Source: Chara braunii (taxonomy: Eukaryota > Streptophyta > Charophyceae > Charales > Characeae). From it: a stretch of 30,498 bases of DNA. Within the stretch, counting starts at the first letter, position 1; every line of letters begins with the position of its first letter. Positions 1 to 10,705 of this stretch are shown one piece after another. The notes under the pieces are model-generated. The model was not told where the DNA came from, ran no database searches, and was given only the letters and a program-made list of their open reading frames with translations. A program made the translations under genes and the position numbers. The stretch covers positions 92,907 through 123,404 of the forward strand of contig BFEA01001119.1 in assembly GCA_003427395.1 (NCBI GenBank), given 5' to 3'.

Positions 1-1577
1 ACAGAACCACAAGCCCATGTTCTTCAACAACCAAATCATGGCATTGCTAGCTGCATTGCGAGTTATCCCGCATGAATCAAAAAAATATTATATGCGCCGT
101 TTGTATCATCCTTTGCATTTGCCCTTGCACTCGAAGTGGTGCAATCACGCATAAACGACACCATTGGAGTCTTAGCCAGAACATCATACCTAATTCTTCC
201 TACACTTTCGATACTCGACAAGCAAGCGGTGAACTGTTCTCAACTGAGTAAGCACCAACTCATTCCAGATGAATCATATCTGACACTCCATTTTGCTCTT
301 GGGACAATGTGAAACTTTTCTCTTGAGACACCCAAGCATGCCCTTCATTGCCTAATACTTGAGCGCAAACCCCAGCCAATATAACTTGCTGGGAAGGGGA
401 AAGAGAAGGGACACGACTGCGAAATAATCCCACCAAACAGTGCCTTCCCATCCACATACGGGCCATACTCCTGTACCAGTGAATCTTTCATGGTCCTCCG
501 GACCAACTAACTAGATTATGTTGCATGCCTCAGAGCAATTTGGGAAAAATTATGATCAACGAGCACTGTGGAAGAGAAACTTTACATTCCTAAGTTCATG
601 CAGACAGTTATGCTGATCTTTTTCTACATGCCAGTGATTATAGCTTAACATTCCACATTTATGGAGTTCTCTGCGGAATTGATGCTTGCCTTTATGTTCC
701 CATAACCTGCTGGATCATTTAATTTTCACCTTCACCACCACCCCAAATCGTCCGTTTGCACTCTGCGTCTCCCTTCACACCACCCATACATGAGCCTCAC
801 TTCCCCGACTCTCAACTTTTGCCCACCCTTGAACTGCCAAACACCTTGCAAGGGTCGGGCCCGCTGGTGGCATCCATATGTAACGTATAAACCTTATTCG
901 TGCAAAAGAAGCTCTGAGTCTTTTGACCGACAAAACACTTCGTCAAATTCGTTTTGATTATTTAGTGTGCTTCCCTTACCCAGAGCCATGTACCCTACAG
1001 CCCTGATACCCCCTGATACCCAGACACTGTCATGAATGGTACACACACGTAACTGTTGACAAACAGATCAGGAGTTCGGATCCTGATGTAATCAGAGTAT
1101 TACCAGACTGATGCTCTACAGCTACACCTTTTCTCGTATGGCCGAAGTGGGGACATCCAAGTTTTTGCCCCCGCCCTGGGGCCACCAAACTCGACTAGGC
1201 AAATCTTTCCGTGGCACCCGCGTTTACAAGCACTTTCTCGGTGATAGCTGGACAACGTAGTCGGATACATAACCAGCCAGATGTTCGGAGCGGGTGTGGA
1301 CTGACTGGATCCAGACGTCCGAGTCCATTGTCCTGTCTAACACATCCAGATTGGCCCTCCTACCCACCAGTTTTGGAAAAAAAGGGGACGCCCAGGATGA
1401 TGTTTGGGACCCGATGCCCTATATTGCAAATGCTGGGATGGTTTTTGGTACCTGATACGACCTTCTGGACCTGACCGGACCGCGCCAATTTTTCCTACTT
1501 TGTCGAATTTCGAGGAAGGAGGATGGATTCCTCTTTTTGAATTTGCCTGCCTGCATGAGTTGCTGCAGCTGCCGCCC

Positions 1578-1638
<61 letters not shown>

Positions 1639-2889
1639 TCTCTCTCCGAGTGGAGCATCTCTTTGTGTTTGTTTCTCTCCCCCATAACTGCTATGCACGT
1701 GAAAAGCACACGGTTTCTTTGTCTCAATAGGGCTGGATCTCCCAGCCACAATGGGGAGAAGCACACGTTTTTGTTTACCTCGAACGGACTGCTACTACTC
1801 CGATTGGAAGGACAACTGCTTCTGGTACAAGGAAACAAAAAGGAGGTTGGAACTTCAGCCACAATGGTGCAAGGAGACGGGAGAGCCATTTTCCTCTGCA
1901 CCTACTGCAAAAGTTACTTGTGGTGCATTATCCTGTTCTCCTGCAAAAGTTACTTGTGCTGATTCTCTGCGTGTGCCTCTGCAGCAACGTTACTTTCCCA
2001 AAAAAAGAAAAGAATTTGAGCAGACTGGTCAATGGGTTGATCACTGCCTGATTGGTGGCCGTAGGGGGCATGTGCACAGACACCATGCTTTACTTATTCA
2101 TTTATTTTTTGGATCACAGGAAATGGGGCAAGTTCACAAATGGTGCACCCTGTTGATCCTCGTGCTACCCTCCAGTCAAGTGTGATAGCGAGATCCTCTG
2201 TACTCGGGATTTGCCTGATTCCCTCGTCTAGAAAATAGGAGAAGTGCCAAATCTGGTGTGCTCGTGAGTATGGAAAAGTTCCAAAGGCGAGCCGGTCATG
2301 TCTGGGAAGGTGCATCTAAGCAAGAACAAGCTGGAACTACATAGGCCAGTGGTGTCCACACTCGTGAAAAATGTGGGAATCACAGTTGAGTTACTACGTT
2401 TGCGGACATAGTTTGATCTTTCTCATGCAAGGGAAAGCAGTTGAGGTTTCCTGGTCAATGATGCCTTTGAAATGACACTAAGGGTGTACTACCTAGAGGT
2501 AGCTAAGTCGGTGATCATATCGGATGAGAAGGCTGTGAGGTAGCTGAGTCACCGATCAAGTGGGATGAGAAGACTCCGAAATACAAGCCACCTGATAGGA
2601 GATGGTTGATGTGCAAGAGGTGCCAACCTCATCACCTCAATCAATCCTATGGATGCTTGCAGTTCGTTATACACCAAATCTATATTTTCAAGAAGTATAA
2701 TAGACTCCATAACTATCGATTAAAACTCAAAATGCTGTCTTTGTATGATTTCTTCATTCCTACATGGAGGCTTCCAGGAGTCAGAACTGTTGAGCCTCTA
2801 CCAGGCAGTTACTGGAAGCACAACCAGAAGGGAGGTACGCACCTTATTACTGTATCTCAGAAAGGAAAGTTTGTGGAGAATCTGAAAGA
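1..2889. other. No recognisable gene
   Basis: Apart from the CT microsatellite I see only short, unsupported open frames. A plus-strand frame at 1751-2185 holds a small internal duplication (ctgcaaaagttacttgtg twice near 1905-1960) but no known motif. Confidence 0.5.
1581..1647. repeat. CT microsatellite
   Basis: Almost pure (CT)n. The Ser/Leu-rich and Arg/Glu-rich frames crossing it on both strands are artefacts. Confidence 0.98.
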
Positions 2890-3860
2890 GTAGAGGAACT
2901 CATCACTGAGTTTGCAGACCCTCAGAGGGAACCAGTAGGAGTCGTAAGCAAGGAGATACAATACACCATAGAGATAGTCCCAGGGAGTAAGATCTATAGG
3001 ATGCCTCTGGCGGAGCTTTGGGAACAGCTCAGGAACTCGCCCACAAGGGCTGGATTAGGCCAAGCACCTTGCCGTACAGGTCACCTGTGTTGTTTGAGCC
3101 CAAAGAGGGGGTGCCTTGTTGATGTACACGGAAGACAGGGACCTCAACACCATCACTGTTCGCAATGGTAAGCCCTTACCACCGATAGATGACCTCACTG
3201 ATACGCTGCAGGGATGCAAGTACTTCAGCAAGACACGTCTGAAGTTTGGCTGTCACCTGATACAGCTAAGACCCGAGGATCAGCAGAGAACTACATTTCA
3301 GACACAGTATGCAACGTATGGAATTGTGGTGATGCTTTGGGCTCTGTAATGTACCCAATACAATCCAGCATACCATGAACCACATGTTTCACAACTACTT
3401 GGATCTTTTTGCCCACTTAGACCACATTGTTGTCTTTAGGAGTCTAAAGGAGCACAAGGAGTGCTTGGCACCGACAACACCAGTACAAGATCAATGCTTC
3501 CAAATCTGAATTTTCTTCACTAAGGTCCTGTACATCGTTCATGAAAATATCACGGGATGAAAGTTCCGGGCCTGGCTTGACTAGATGATACAGCTTGGGA
3601 ATGGACTGACGAGTGTAGGCAAGCCTTCAAGCAATTGAAGACTGCTGTCATTAAGCCACAACAACTACATCCAAAGTCCTTTTCCCCAAACTTCCTGTAC
3701 TTCATTCATGAAAATATCACGGGATGAAAGTTGCGGGCCCGGCTTGACTAGATGATACACCTTGGGAATGGACTGACGAGTGTAAACAAGCGTTCAAGCA
3801 AATGACGATTGCTGTCATTAAGCCACAACAAGCCAGCACTTACCAGCACCCTCTCGATCC
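2890..3860 (+). pseudogene. Decayed Ty3/gypsy-type pol fragment
   Basis: Plus-strand remnants in shifting frames. There is TIEIVPGSKIYRMPLAEL before the RT. The RT core (open 3116-3349) has KPLPPIDDLTDTLQGCKYFS and RTTFQTQYATYG. Later come TMNHMFHNYLDLF and HLDHIVVF, then the RNase-H tether word EWTDECRQAFKQLKTAV. The order is that of Ty3/gypsy pol, whose RT copies LTR-retrotransposon RNA. The catalytic YLDD is changed to HLDH and there are several stops and frame changes, so it is dead. No LTRs, gag, protease or integrase were recognised. The tether region is tandemly duplicated. Confidence 0.85.
3526..3835 (+). repeat. 167-bp tandem duplication inside the gypsy remnant
   Basis: tcatgaaaatatcacgggat occurs at 3538 and 3705, each followed by ttgactagatgatacanctt-like sequence, then ggaatggactgacgagtgta and gctgtcattaagccacaaca. 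The copies differ at scattered positions, so the duplication is old. Confidence 0.9.
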
Positions 3861-6570
3861 TCCGTTCCAGACCTCATCCCACTCAATAAGAGGTGTGGTG
3901 ACAAACCATGAAAAATAAGTGAGTCCTGACCTCTCACGGACTTCCAAATGGCTGTACAGGGAAAAGAATGCGGGTAACAAAGGCGCTCATCCAAAAAGCA
4001 ACAGCAGAAAAAGAAGGAAAAAAAAGGGCGCAGTCAAGGGGCCATGTAAAGCCGCCACAAAAGCAATACAGAAAAAAGAGGGGGAGGGGGAACAAGAAAA
4101 AGGAGCGGCCATGGAAATCAGCCATCATAGCAACAGTACAAAACAAGACAGAAAAAGAATACAACTTCCACTGAGGTGTACATCGCAAATGTATCTGGAA
4201 GGTATATGGTCACCATACGTTCAGAAGTTAACTGCACAGAGAAAGGAACATGTCAGGAACATGTCCCTTTCCCCTGAGATGAACAGAGAGGTGAGACAGA
4301 CAGTGAGGTTAGACAGATAGAGAGGTCCGTTATTTATCCACTGACACTTGAGTCCCGCGCTTAGGACACATTTAATCTCCCATGACATGGACAGAGAAGT
4401 GAGATAGACAGAGAGGTTCGACAGATATTTCGCTTCTGATGCTTGATCAAACACATCCCGGTGTTGTGACCAAGTTCATTCACAAGAGTTTTTGTGAGTT
4501 AGCATGTTGTTTCTTTTGGTATCTTGCCCATCACCTCACAATTGTCAGAGGCAGTGAGAAACGGCTCTTCCTCTCTCTCACCACTGTCATTCCGTGCTCT
4601 ATTCTTCTCTTTGTTCTTTTCTTATACTGCTCACAGCTAGTCCTTTTGTGCTTCTTGTTTTTTTCCGGTTCACAACTGCTCGAGCCAAGGCCGTTTTCAA
4701 AACTGGTCCTTGCCAATGGCATAAACCCCGTAAGCAGGCACTACTAGGCTTCCTGTTTCCAGACCTGACGGCTGCTTTTATTTGAGTTTGCACTTCAGTG
4801 TGAACGGATCCTGCGGACGACAACAGAGCAGCTACGGAATCCTCAGCGAGATATCACAGAGGAAGAGAACAAGCATAAACATGTACCTCTACTCCAGATT
4901 GGTGATCTGCTTGGACCAAAGCATCATGGTTCCGTCAATAGGAAAACATCACTAGGAAGTTACCCCCAGTAAACTACGGACTATGGGCAGCCTAGATGTC
5001 ATAGTCAATTATCCAAACTCCCTGTGTCATTGATGCTCCACACCACCTTCGCACTTGTACAGTTTTTTTTCCCCTTCCAAACTGTTACCTTCCACACTAT
5101 CTATCAGCTCCCCTCACAAAGACCGATGCGCATCCTCTATAGATGTATATGTTGATCTCGACTCCGTTGTGGGACATTTGTATGTCCAAGTGCCCAAGGC
5201 AACAGGCAGAGGATGGCCACCAAAGCCCAAGTTGGAGTACAGGATTCGGTTCAGACACCTCACGGCCAAAGTGAACATCAGTAGTTTACAAGGAAGGAGC
5301 TGATGCATGCTGTACCCCAGGTTGTGGCCAGATATGAGAGAGCCCTCAAGGGAAACCAAAGGCAAGAGTGAAGGGCATCTCAGAGGAATTTGAACCCGAA
5401 CAGATGCAAATGTGATGCCCACACCTCCCAGCAGGCAGAGAAGAGCCAGTAGGCCCTGAGTCTGGATCAAATGATGCAAAGGCCCGGTCAGGCCCAGAGA
5501 GAGAGCCGGTAAGGCTGCCTGGGACCTGGTACGTCACAGCTGAGTCGTCCGGAGGCAGGACCTACTGGCCAAATAGGACCTTGCCACAGTATAAAGTGCA
5601 GGCAGGGGCAGGCCGAGGACAACAGGGTGCAGGAGCATTAAGTACACAAATCACCTACTCGAAGAAGGCAGAACAGTACAGATTGACCAGGGCCATAGCT
5701 GAAGAGCCCTGAGGAAGAAGGCGACCAGAAGTGGTCCACGCCATAGCCATAAGGTAACAAGGTGTGACTCTAGTAGGAGAGATCCTTGGGGAAGAGGGAG
5801 ATCATCAGGAGCAGAGGTCTGCGAGGGACTTTCTGGCAGACACCAATGGTGCGGTCTTCAAGTGGACATTGGTGTGTATGCAATATAATGTCACCATATC
5901 TATGAACTACAAGAGCGCACTTTGAGAAACAAACGGTAAGAAAAAAAAAAAAAGTCAAATGTGAAGAAGGGCACCTGTTACATGCCCAGTCGGGCACTGA
6001 GAGTTCAGCCAAGGATCCGCATTGTGATGAAAAGGACTGAATGGACAGTGGACTGCTAACGTAATATCAACAGACNGTGTACATCCCGATACATGAACAA
6101 TGGCATTTAATAGCACAGCGGAAGACTTNGAGATAAGTCCTGACTTGACCTGGACTGTTACGACATCCCATCATACATCACACATGTGAGAGGGAGGGAA
6201 GGGACCGCATACATAGACGAAGGTCCCTCCTGCATACACGCACATGGGGAGATACCACGGATGAGAGATGGAGGGGGGAAGGAAGGACGAAGATGGAGGC
6301 AAGGGAGAAGACTAAGATCGCAATAGCGAAGTTCAAAATAGTCCCTTGCCGAAGTCCAACCAATGTCTGCCCAAAAATGTCGAACCAGATCCTGGGCCAA
6401 TGCCCGTGACAACCCCTACCTGTAGCCCTGCAAGTAAACCACTCTCACTCTCGTAGGCTGCCGAAGCAGTGAAGTCAGATAGTGAGAGGGTAGGAGAGAG
6501 ATGGTGGACTGAGAGGAGGAAGAGGAAGAACTCTCTCTCTCTCTTCTGGATGTCAGGTACTAACCAGTGA
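3861..6570. other. No recognisable gene; probable repeat debris
   Basis: Contains Lys-rich low-complexity frames (3919-4320), the 115-bp duplication and pyrimidine-rich DNA. 4.8-5.9 kb has broken plus-strand frames that may be old retroelement sequence but match nothing I can name. Single Ns at 6076 and 6129. Confidence 0.45.
4255..4435 (+). repeat. Diverged duplication, period about 115 bp
   Basis: ccctgagatgaacagagagg, then gtgagacagacag and gaggttagacagata, is repeated as ccatgacatggacagagaag, then gtgagatagacagagaggtt and cgacagata. Confidence 0.7.
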
Positions 6571-6572
6571 TG

Positions 6573-6700
6573 GTGGCGCTGTGCTGCAGGTACCTCGCTT
6601 GCGAGCTGGAGCTATGGCGCCTCAGGTAAGTCACTCGGCGAGTGGCGCTCTGCTGCAGGTTCCTCGAAGACGAAGCTGGAGCTATGGCGCCACAGGTAAG
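6573..6700 (+). repeat. 70-bp duplication with splice-like borders
   Basis: gtggcgct(g/c)tgctgcag begins copies at 6573 and 6642. Each has ctgcag, then a 36-37 nt segment ending gctggagctatggcgcc-a/t-cag, then GTAAG. This looks like a duplicated mini-exon on the plus strand, but no neighbouring exon was recognised. Confidence 0.75.
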
Positions 6701-6881
6701 CATCCCTGGCCTCCGCCAGCCTCCTCTCTCCACTACTCTAGTCTACTGCTACTAGCGCCCAGCGCTGAAGACTACTGCTAACGCTACTCTACTACTGCAG
6801 CCGAATCCTGAAGACTACTGCCTCCTGTAGAAGTGCACGTTGAGTGCCTGGCAGTCTCCTCTCGTCTGTCCCAACCTGTAG

Positions 6882-6915
6882 GGCGGGCCAGTCTTATATA
6901 GTGCTGGCCCGTCCA
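6882..6915. other. Inverted repeat around a TATA-like word
   Basis: gggcgggccag and ctggcccgtcc flank tcttatatagtg. It could be a promoter-like or hairpin element; no transcript start can be tied to it. Confidence 0.4.
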
Positions 6916-7040
6916 GGAGGCTGCTCTTGCCAATGCCTGCACGTGATAGCCCTTGAGGAAGCTTCAGGGCAGGTCACTCCTGCGAATGCCCGAATGTGCT
7001 TGTATCAGGGCAGGTTGGTCTGACGAGGGCCCGAGAATAG

Positions 7041-7400
7041 CCCTCAGTTTCAGGCTAAAAAGGCTCAGGCCTTTNTTTAGGCTGAAACGATGCAGGGCCT
7101 GTGGGCCCCGGATGTCAGGCTTTTGGGCTGAACCGTCATGGGGCCTGTAGGCCCGGAAATANCCCTCAGTTTCAGGCTGAAAAGGCTCAGGCCTTTTTNG
7201 GCTGAAACGATGCAGGGCCTGTGGGCCCCGGATGTCAGGCTTTTGGGCTGAACCGTCATGGGGTCTGCAGGCCCGGAAATANCCCTCAGTTTCAGGCTGA
7301 AAAGGCTCAGGCCTTTTTTGGCTGAAACGATGCAGGGCCTGTGGGCCCCGGATGTCAGGCTTTTGGGGTGAACTGTCATGGAGTCTGCAGACCCTTATTT
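7041..7400 (+). repeat. 120-bp satellite-like tandem repeat, about three copies
   Basis: ccctcagtttcaggct starts units at 7041, 7163 and 7283 (periods 122 and 120). Each holds ctgaaacgatgcagggcctg and tgggccccggatgtcaggct. Four single Ns (7075, 7162, 7199, 7282) show that assembly was difficult. Open frames on both strands follow the repeat period and are not genes. Confidence 0.95.
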
Positions 7401-7495
7401 CCAGGCCTTGAGCCCAAAATTCAGGCTTCCAGCCTGAACGACGCAGGGCCTGGAAAATGGCCCTCCTGTGCAGGCGCAGCATGTAACAGCACCAG

Positions 7496-7606
7496 TGTTG
7501 CACACGCCGACCGTCGGCGACCCCTGACTGGTCGGCTGCCGACCCGCCGACCGGTCGGCTGGTCGGCACCTACCGGTCGGGGGTCGTCGGCACCCCGCAA
7601 AAAAAA
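7496..7606 (+). repeat. GTCGGC-rich block ending in an A-run
   Basis: Dense GCCGAC/GTCGGC words, including the palindrome GCCGACCGGTCGGC-like core, ending in caccccgcaaaaaaa. It aligns with 20100-20190 (cggtcggcgacccc and gtaggcaccccgcaaaaaaa). Related blocks lie at 7898-7982 and 25432-25492. The A-tail suggests a retroposed end, but no flanking duplication was identified. Confidence 0.8.
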
Positions 7607-7626
7607 AAATAATAATAAAAAAAAAA

Positions 7627-7812
7627 TGGGTCCAGAACCCCTAATAACCCCACGAACACCCCCATGCCCACCCCAAATACCCCCATACACCTCCCCAACA
7701 CCCACAAACCAGCACCCAACACCCTCATAACCCCCCCCAATACCCCCTATACCACCCCTATACCCCCCTATATCCCCCTATACACCCCACCCCCAACCCC
7801 CCCATCCCCAAA
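7627..7812. repeat. C-rich tract, second member of the family
   Basis: Starts tgggtccagaacccctaata and continues as C-runs (taccccccatac-like words) to about 7812, then aaaagtttctcagcgg and tgggctg, matching the layout after the tract at 25.2 kb. It lies between two GTCGGC-rich blocks. The order A-rich, gggtccagaacccc, C-rich, tgggctg, GTCGGC is the same at both sites, so this is one dispersed repeat. Confidence 0.8.
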
Positions 7813-7897
7813 AGTTTCTCAGCGGATGTGGGCTGTACTCAGCAAGCGAGTACAGCTTCCAACTCAGATCTGGAAAACAAATAGTGGATGGTTGTTT

Positions 7898-7982
7898 TCT
7901 GACTGGTCGGCAGACCNCCGACCGGTCGGCCCTACTGGTCAGCTGCAATACGGTCGGCGGTCGGGGTCGGCGGTCGGCAAGG
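7898..7982 (+). repeat. GTCGGC-rich block, right of the C-rich tract
   Basis: Repeated cggtcggcggtcgggg-like words with one N (7917). It closes the composite repeat beginning at 7496. Confidence 0.75.
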
Positions 7983-8052
7983 ATGCAACCATGAAGGGCC
8001 ACGAAAACCATTCATTTTTCTCATTCTGCTTTGAGCTCCTCCACCATGCCTC

Positions 8053-8131
8053 TCACGTACAAGGGTTGCCACATTGAAAGCTGAGCGCAAGCTGCCCGAA
8101 TCCCTGTGTGCCATAACGGCCCACTTGAGCG
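8053..8131 (-). pseudogene. Shared last exon (QVGRYGT type), first copy
   Basis: The minus strand shows the acceptor gcctctttctcacag, then AQVGRYGTQGFGQLALSFQ and a TGA 25 codons into the exon. It lies about 150 bp downstream of the RING-like fragment 8281-8484 and matches the exon at 14520-14601 in phase and core sequence. The intervening DNA looks like a short intron, although I cannot place a clear donor. Confidence 0.55.
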
Positions 8132-8280
8132 CTGTGAGAAAGAGGCAGAGTAAGAGGCAAGAGGATAAACACAGGGACGAGAGATGGAGAGAAGACAAAC
8201 AACAAACGATGAAGGGAAAATAAGGGAAAGTACAGAGTGTGGAGCGAAGATGAAGGCAAAGGAGAGGATACGAAAAAGGC

Positions 8281-8484
8281 TCAAGAATAAGTCTGTCCTT
8301 GGCAGCAGAGAGGACATACATTGTAAGGATTAGGGGGATGAACACATGGAAGACCTAGCTGGGTATTCTGAGTACAACAATTGCCACGACGGCTGGCATT
8401 GAGCACGCCCACCATACACCCCCTACAAATGGCATGCCGATTGCAGGCCATGGTGAAGGAAGAACGCTCACCACAAAAGACCAT
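8281..8484 (-). pseudogene. RING-like Cys-rich fragment, first copy
   Basis: Minus-strand open stretch of 67 codons. It begins MVFCGERSSFTMACNRHAIC, then has CC and the closing PNPYNVCPLC, and stops six residues later. CxGERxxxxMACNRHAxCxxC and HPPNPYxxCPLC align with module B at 21.1-21.3 kb (CDGER, MACNRHALCHAC, PHPYDSCPIC). It lies downstream of the last visible dynamin exon. It is likely a 5'-truncated copy of the retroelement end, but it could be an exon of a cellular multi-copy RING-like gene. Confidence 0.65.
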
Positions 8485-8499
8485 GCATTCATGCTAGGA

Positions 8500-9230
8500 T
8501 AGCAGATAGACTAGATGATCGCACATGCTGGTAGTGAGACCACCAAGAACTGTTTCTATTGTATTGATTGTCAGGAGGCGAGAAGCAGGATTTCATCATC
8601 AAAGAGACTTCAACATTGCCTGTGCCTGTTTTGATGTGAGCACTTGCTTGTTCAATTCTGCTTCCAGTCCGGTGCCTTATGCATGCTGATCATGAGGACC
8701 TCCACAAGGGGGCTCCATCTGCTGATAGGTGTTGGTTGTTGGCAGAGTGCAATCCTGGACAGCATTATGCTATCAGGTTTTCAGCATGCAGTAGACTACC
8801 AGTTGCAGCTCCGCCCGCAAACAAAAATATGATGGGTGATGCATTTGAGGCTGGACAGGCCAAGAGCTTACATAGGCAAGTGGAGAAGGAATTGGATTTG
8901 AAGCACAGAGGAGGTGGTTTAGAACAGTGGAAGGTCCGTCGATAGACATGGAAGATGCTTACAAAAGGGAGTAAAGAGGCTCACACCAGGAAAGAGCCAC
9001 AGAGATTGAGAAGAGGGAGACAGGAAGAAGTTTGGAACAGGTCAAAAATTGGCAGGGATAGACCTTTAGAAAACAAGGCACGAGGGATTAAAAAGGGAAG
9101 CAGAGAGGGAGAGAGGATCAGAACAGATGGAGACATGCTTGGAAGAGAGTTAGATCCAGAGATGAAGCAGCAGAGAGAACCTCGTCAACGCGTGGAGGGG
9201 CTGAGGTTCGTAAAAGTCTTGAGGACGCGC
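8500..9230 (+). other. Charged open frames of unknown origin
   Basis: Two short plus-strand frames (8679-8945, starting MHADHEDLHKGAPSADRCWL, and 8955-9254, Arg/Lys/Glu-rich). The first follows a cttccag that could be an acceptor. No family is recognised; together with the 9.3-kb duplication this may be another repeat. Confidence 0.25.
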
Positions 9231-9500
9231 GTAAAATGGGAGGTGGTGGTCTAGAGTGGCATAGGATGGGATCAGAGACATGAAGGTTCGGGCAAGTCAT
9301 GATGGTAGCCCATCCAGAAAACGGAAAGCAAAAGATGGAGAAGGGAAAACATGTTCACCGGATGGGGAAGATTACAAGAGGCTAAAGTTTTGAAGACAGG
9401 CGGACATTCAGAACCATGATGGAGGAGGATGCTTCCAAGCTGCAGGTGGTGGTCTAGAGTAGCATGGGAGGGGGATCAGATACGTGAATGTGCGAGGATT
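9230..9500 (+). repeat. Direct duplication of a charged-protein-like stretch
   Basis: gaggtggtggtctagagtgg followed by cat, gggatcagagac and atgaagg occurs near 9240 and again near 9448. In addition 9313-9450 (ggaaagcaaaagatggaga) resembles 10516-10705. No protein family is recognised. Confidence 0.7.
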
Positions 9501-9850
9501 TAAGTCCTCGGCGTGCCCGTGAGGGGCCCTTACAGCAAGCACGTGCCCGCCCTAAGTGAACAGAGGGCCTCGGATTTCAATGAGGCCTGACTTCGTCAAT
9601 TTTGCAAAGCTTTGGTGGGCGCCAGAGAGTTGCCACGAGCCAGTTGGTTACATCCGCCCTGCTCGTGAGAATCAGACATATTTGTGAGCCTTCTAGGCTC
9701 TTCCAGCAACACAGGGAAAGCAGGGAACACCGCACGTTTGCGCCTAACCAATTCAGTCCCAGGCCACTGTCTGAATGGGCCCGGGTGCAGACACTTTGGC
9801 CCAACCTGAAGCTACTGGGCACATGCAAGGCAGGCCAGGCAGCCAACCAG

Positions 9851-9882
9851 CCAGGCCACTTTGCATATTGCAAAGTGCCTGG
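9851..9882. other. Small perfect-stem hairpin
   Basis: ccaggccactttgca pairs with tgcaaagtgcctgg around a three-base loop with one bulged base. It sits in a GC-rich block where open frames exist on both strands; no gene is assigned to it. Confidence 0.7.
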
Positions 9883-10157
9883 CCAAGTAGAGGGCATTCG
9901 GGCACTTGGACGTGCATGCGGCAGCGTTCCTGGAGCGTGTGCTTGCGCCTGGCAGAGCGTGCTAGGTGCAAGAATGCACACGGTGGGCGCTGCAAGCAGG
10001 CAGCGCCATAGCCCAGCCCCCATAGCCAGGCTTGGGTTTGGATGGTCAGTGGAGGATGGCGGTGGTCCTTGGTCGAAGGAGAAGCGTGGGGGAGAAGACC
10101 AGGATGAGCGAGAGAGGGCGAGTGATGGGGTGACATGAGAGCACGTACCTGGTCCTG

Positions 10158-10484
10158 GCGATGGTTTCCATCAGCGACATCTGCATGCACTTTGGTTTCA
10201 TCTGCTGACGTCAACTAGTTGCTTGTCAATTCGTAGGCTAGTAGGATAGCTGTGTGATAGTAGTCTGGACGATATGAGCGCCAGGTAGGAGGAAGAGCTT
10301 TGAGCGCATTGTTGCTGGTGGCGGAAGAAGGCTTTCATTGACATTTAAGTTCGGTGCTTCGGTTCTCCTTTGGTTTAATATCAGTGCATTTCAGCTTTCT
10401 AGACAGCTCTCGACTATCCGGCTTTCAATGTGATTTTGCAATCTGAAATTCTGTCTATTTCGCTATTGCTCATTTTCCTTGCAG
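10158..10484 (+). repeat. Dispersed repeat, plus-oriented copy
   Basis: About 327 bp similar to the reverse complement of 30092-30410: shared words include gctgacgtcaac, gtcaattcgtaggct, ggaggaag, cattgacatt, atcagtgcatttc and ggctttcaatgtga. Similarity stops exactly at ttttccttgcag, which looks like a splice acceptor. No open frame is conserved. Confidence 0.85.
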
Positions 10485-10515
10485 AAGGTTTGGGCAAGGG
10501 ATGACTAAGCGCACC

Positions 10516-10705
10516 CACAAAAAGGAAAGCAAAAGATGGAGAACTTTTCAGGGGAAACGATGTTTACCAGGAGGACGGAGATTACAAAAAGAGTGGATGC
10601 TAAGATTTTGGAGGTCGATGAAGGTTCAGAAGCTCAGAACCAAGATGGGGGATAAGGCTCAGTGGTAGCACGCTAAGGATGCTTGAAAGCTGCAAGGTTC
10701 AGAGG
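10516..10705 (+). repeat. Second copy of the 9313-9450 segment
   Basis: Shares ggaaagcaaaagatggaga, gattacaaaa, gattttg/gttttg, cagaaccaagatgg/catgatgg and ggatgcttgaaagctgcaag with 9313-9450, with insertions. It lies directly after the dispersed repeat at 10158-10484. Confidence 0.7.

Noticed and set aside
1404-1962. Overlapping frames rich in Ser/Leu or Arg/Glu
   Set aside because: They are driven by the CT microsatellite and have no conserved sequence outside it; the same holds for frames at 12.6-13.3 kb.
3919-4320. Lys-rich 133-codon frame
   Set aside because: It is low-complexity A-rich sequence with no homology I recognise and a competing frame on the opposite strand.
7627-7812. Telomeric repeat array
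   Set aside because: C-runs are irregular and do not form a fixed unit such as CCCTAAA; it is a dispersed C-rich repeat.
9577-10214. Frames of 148-178 codons on both strands
   Set aside because: GC-rich DNA gives long frames on both strands here; there is no recognisable motif, and hairpins and repeats explain the composition.
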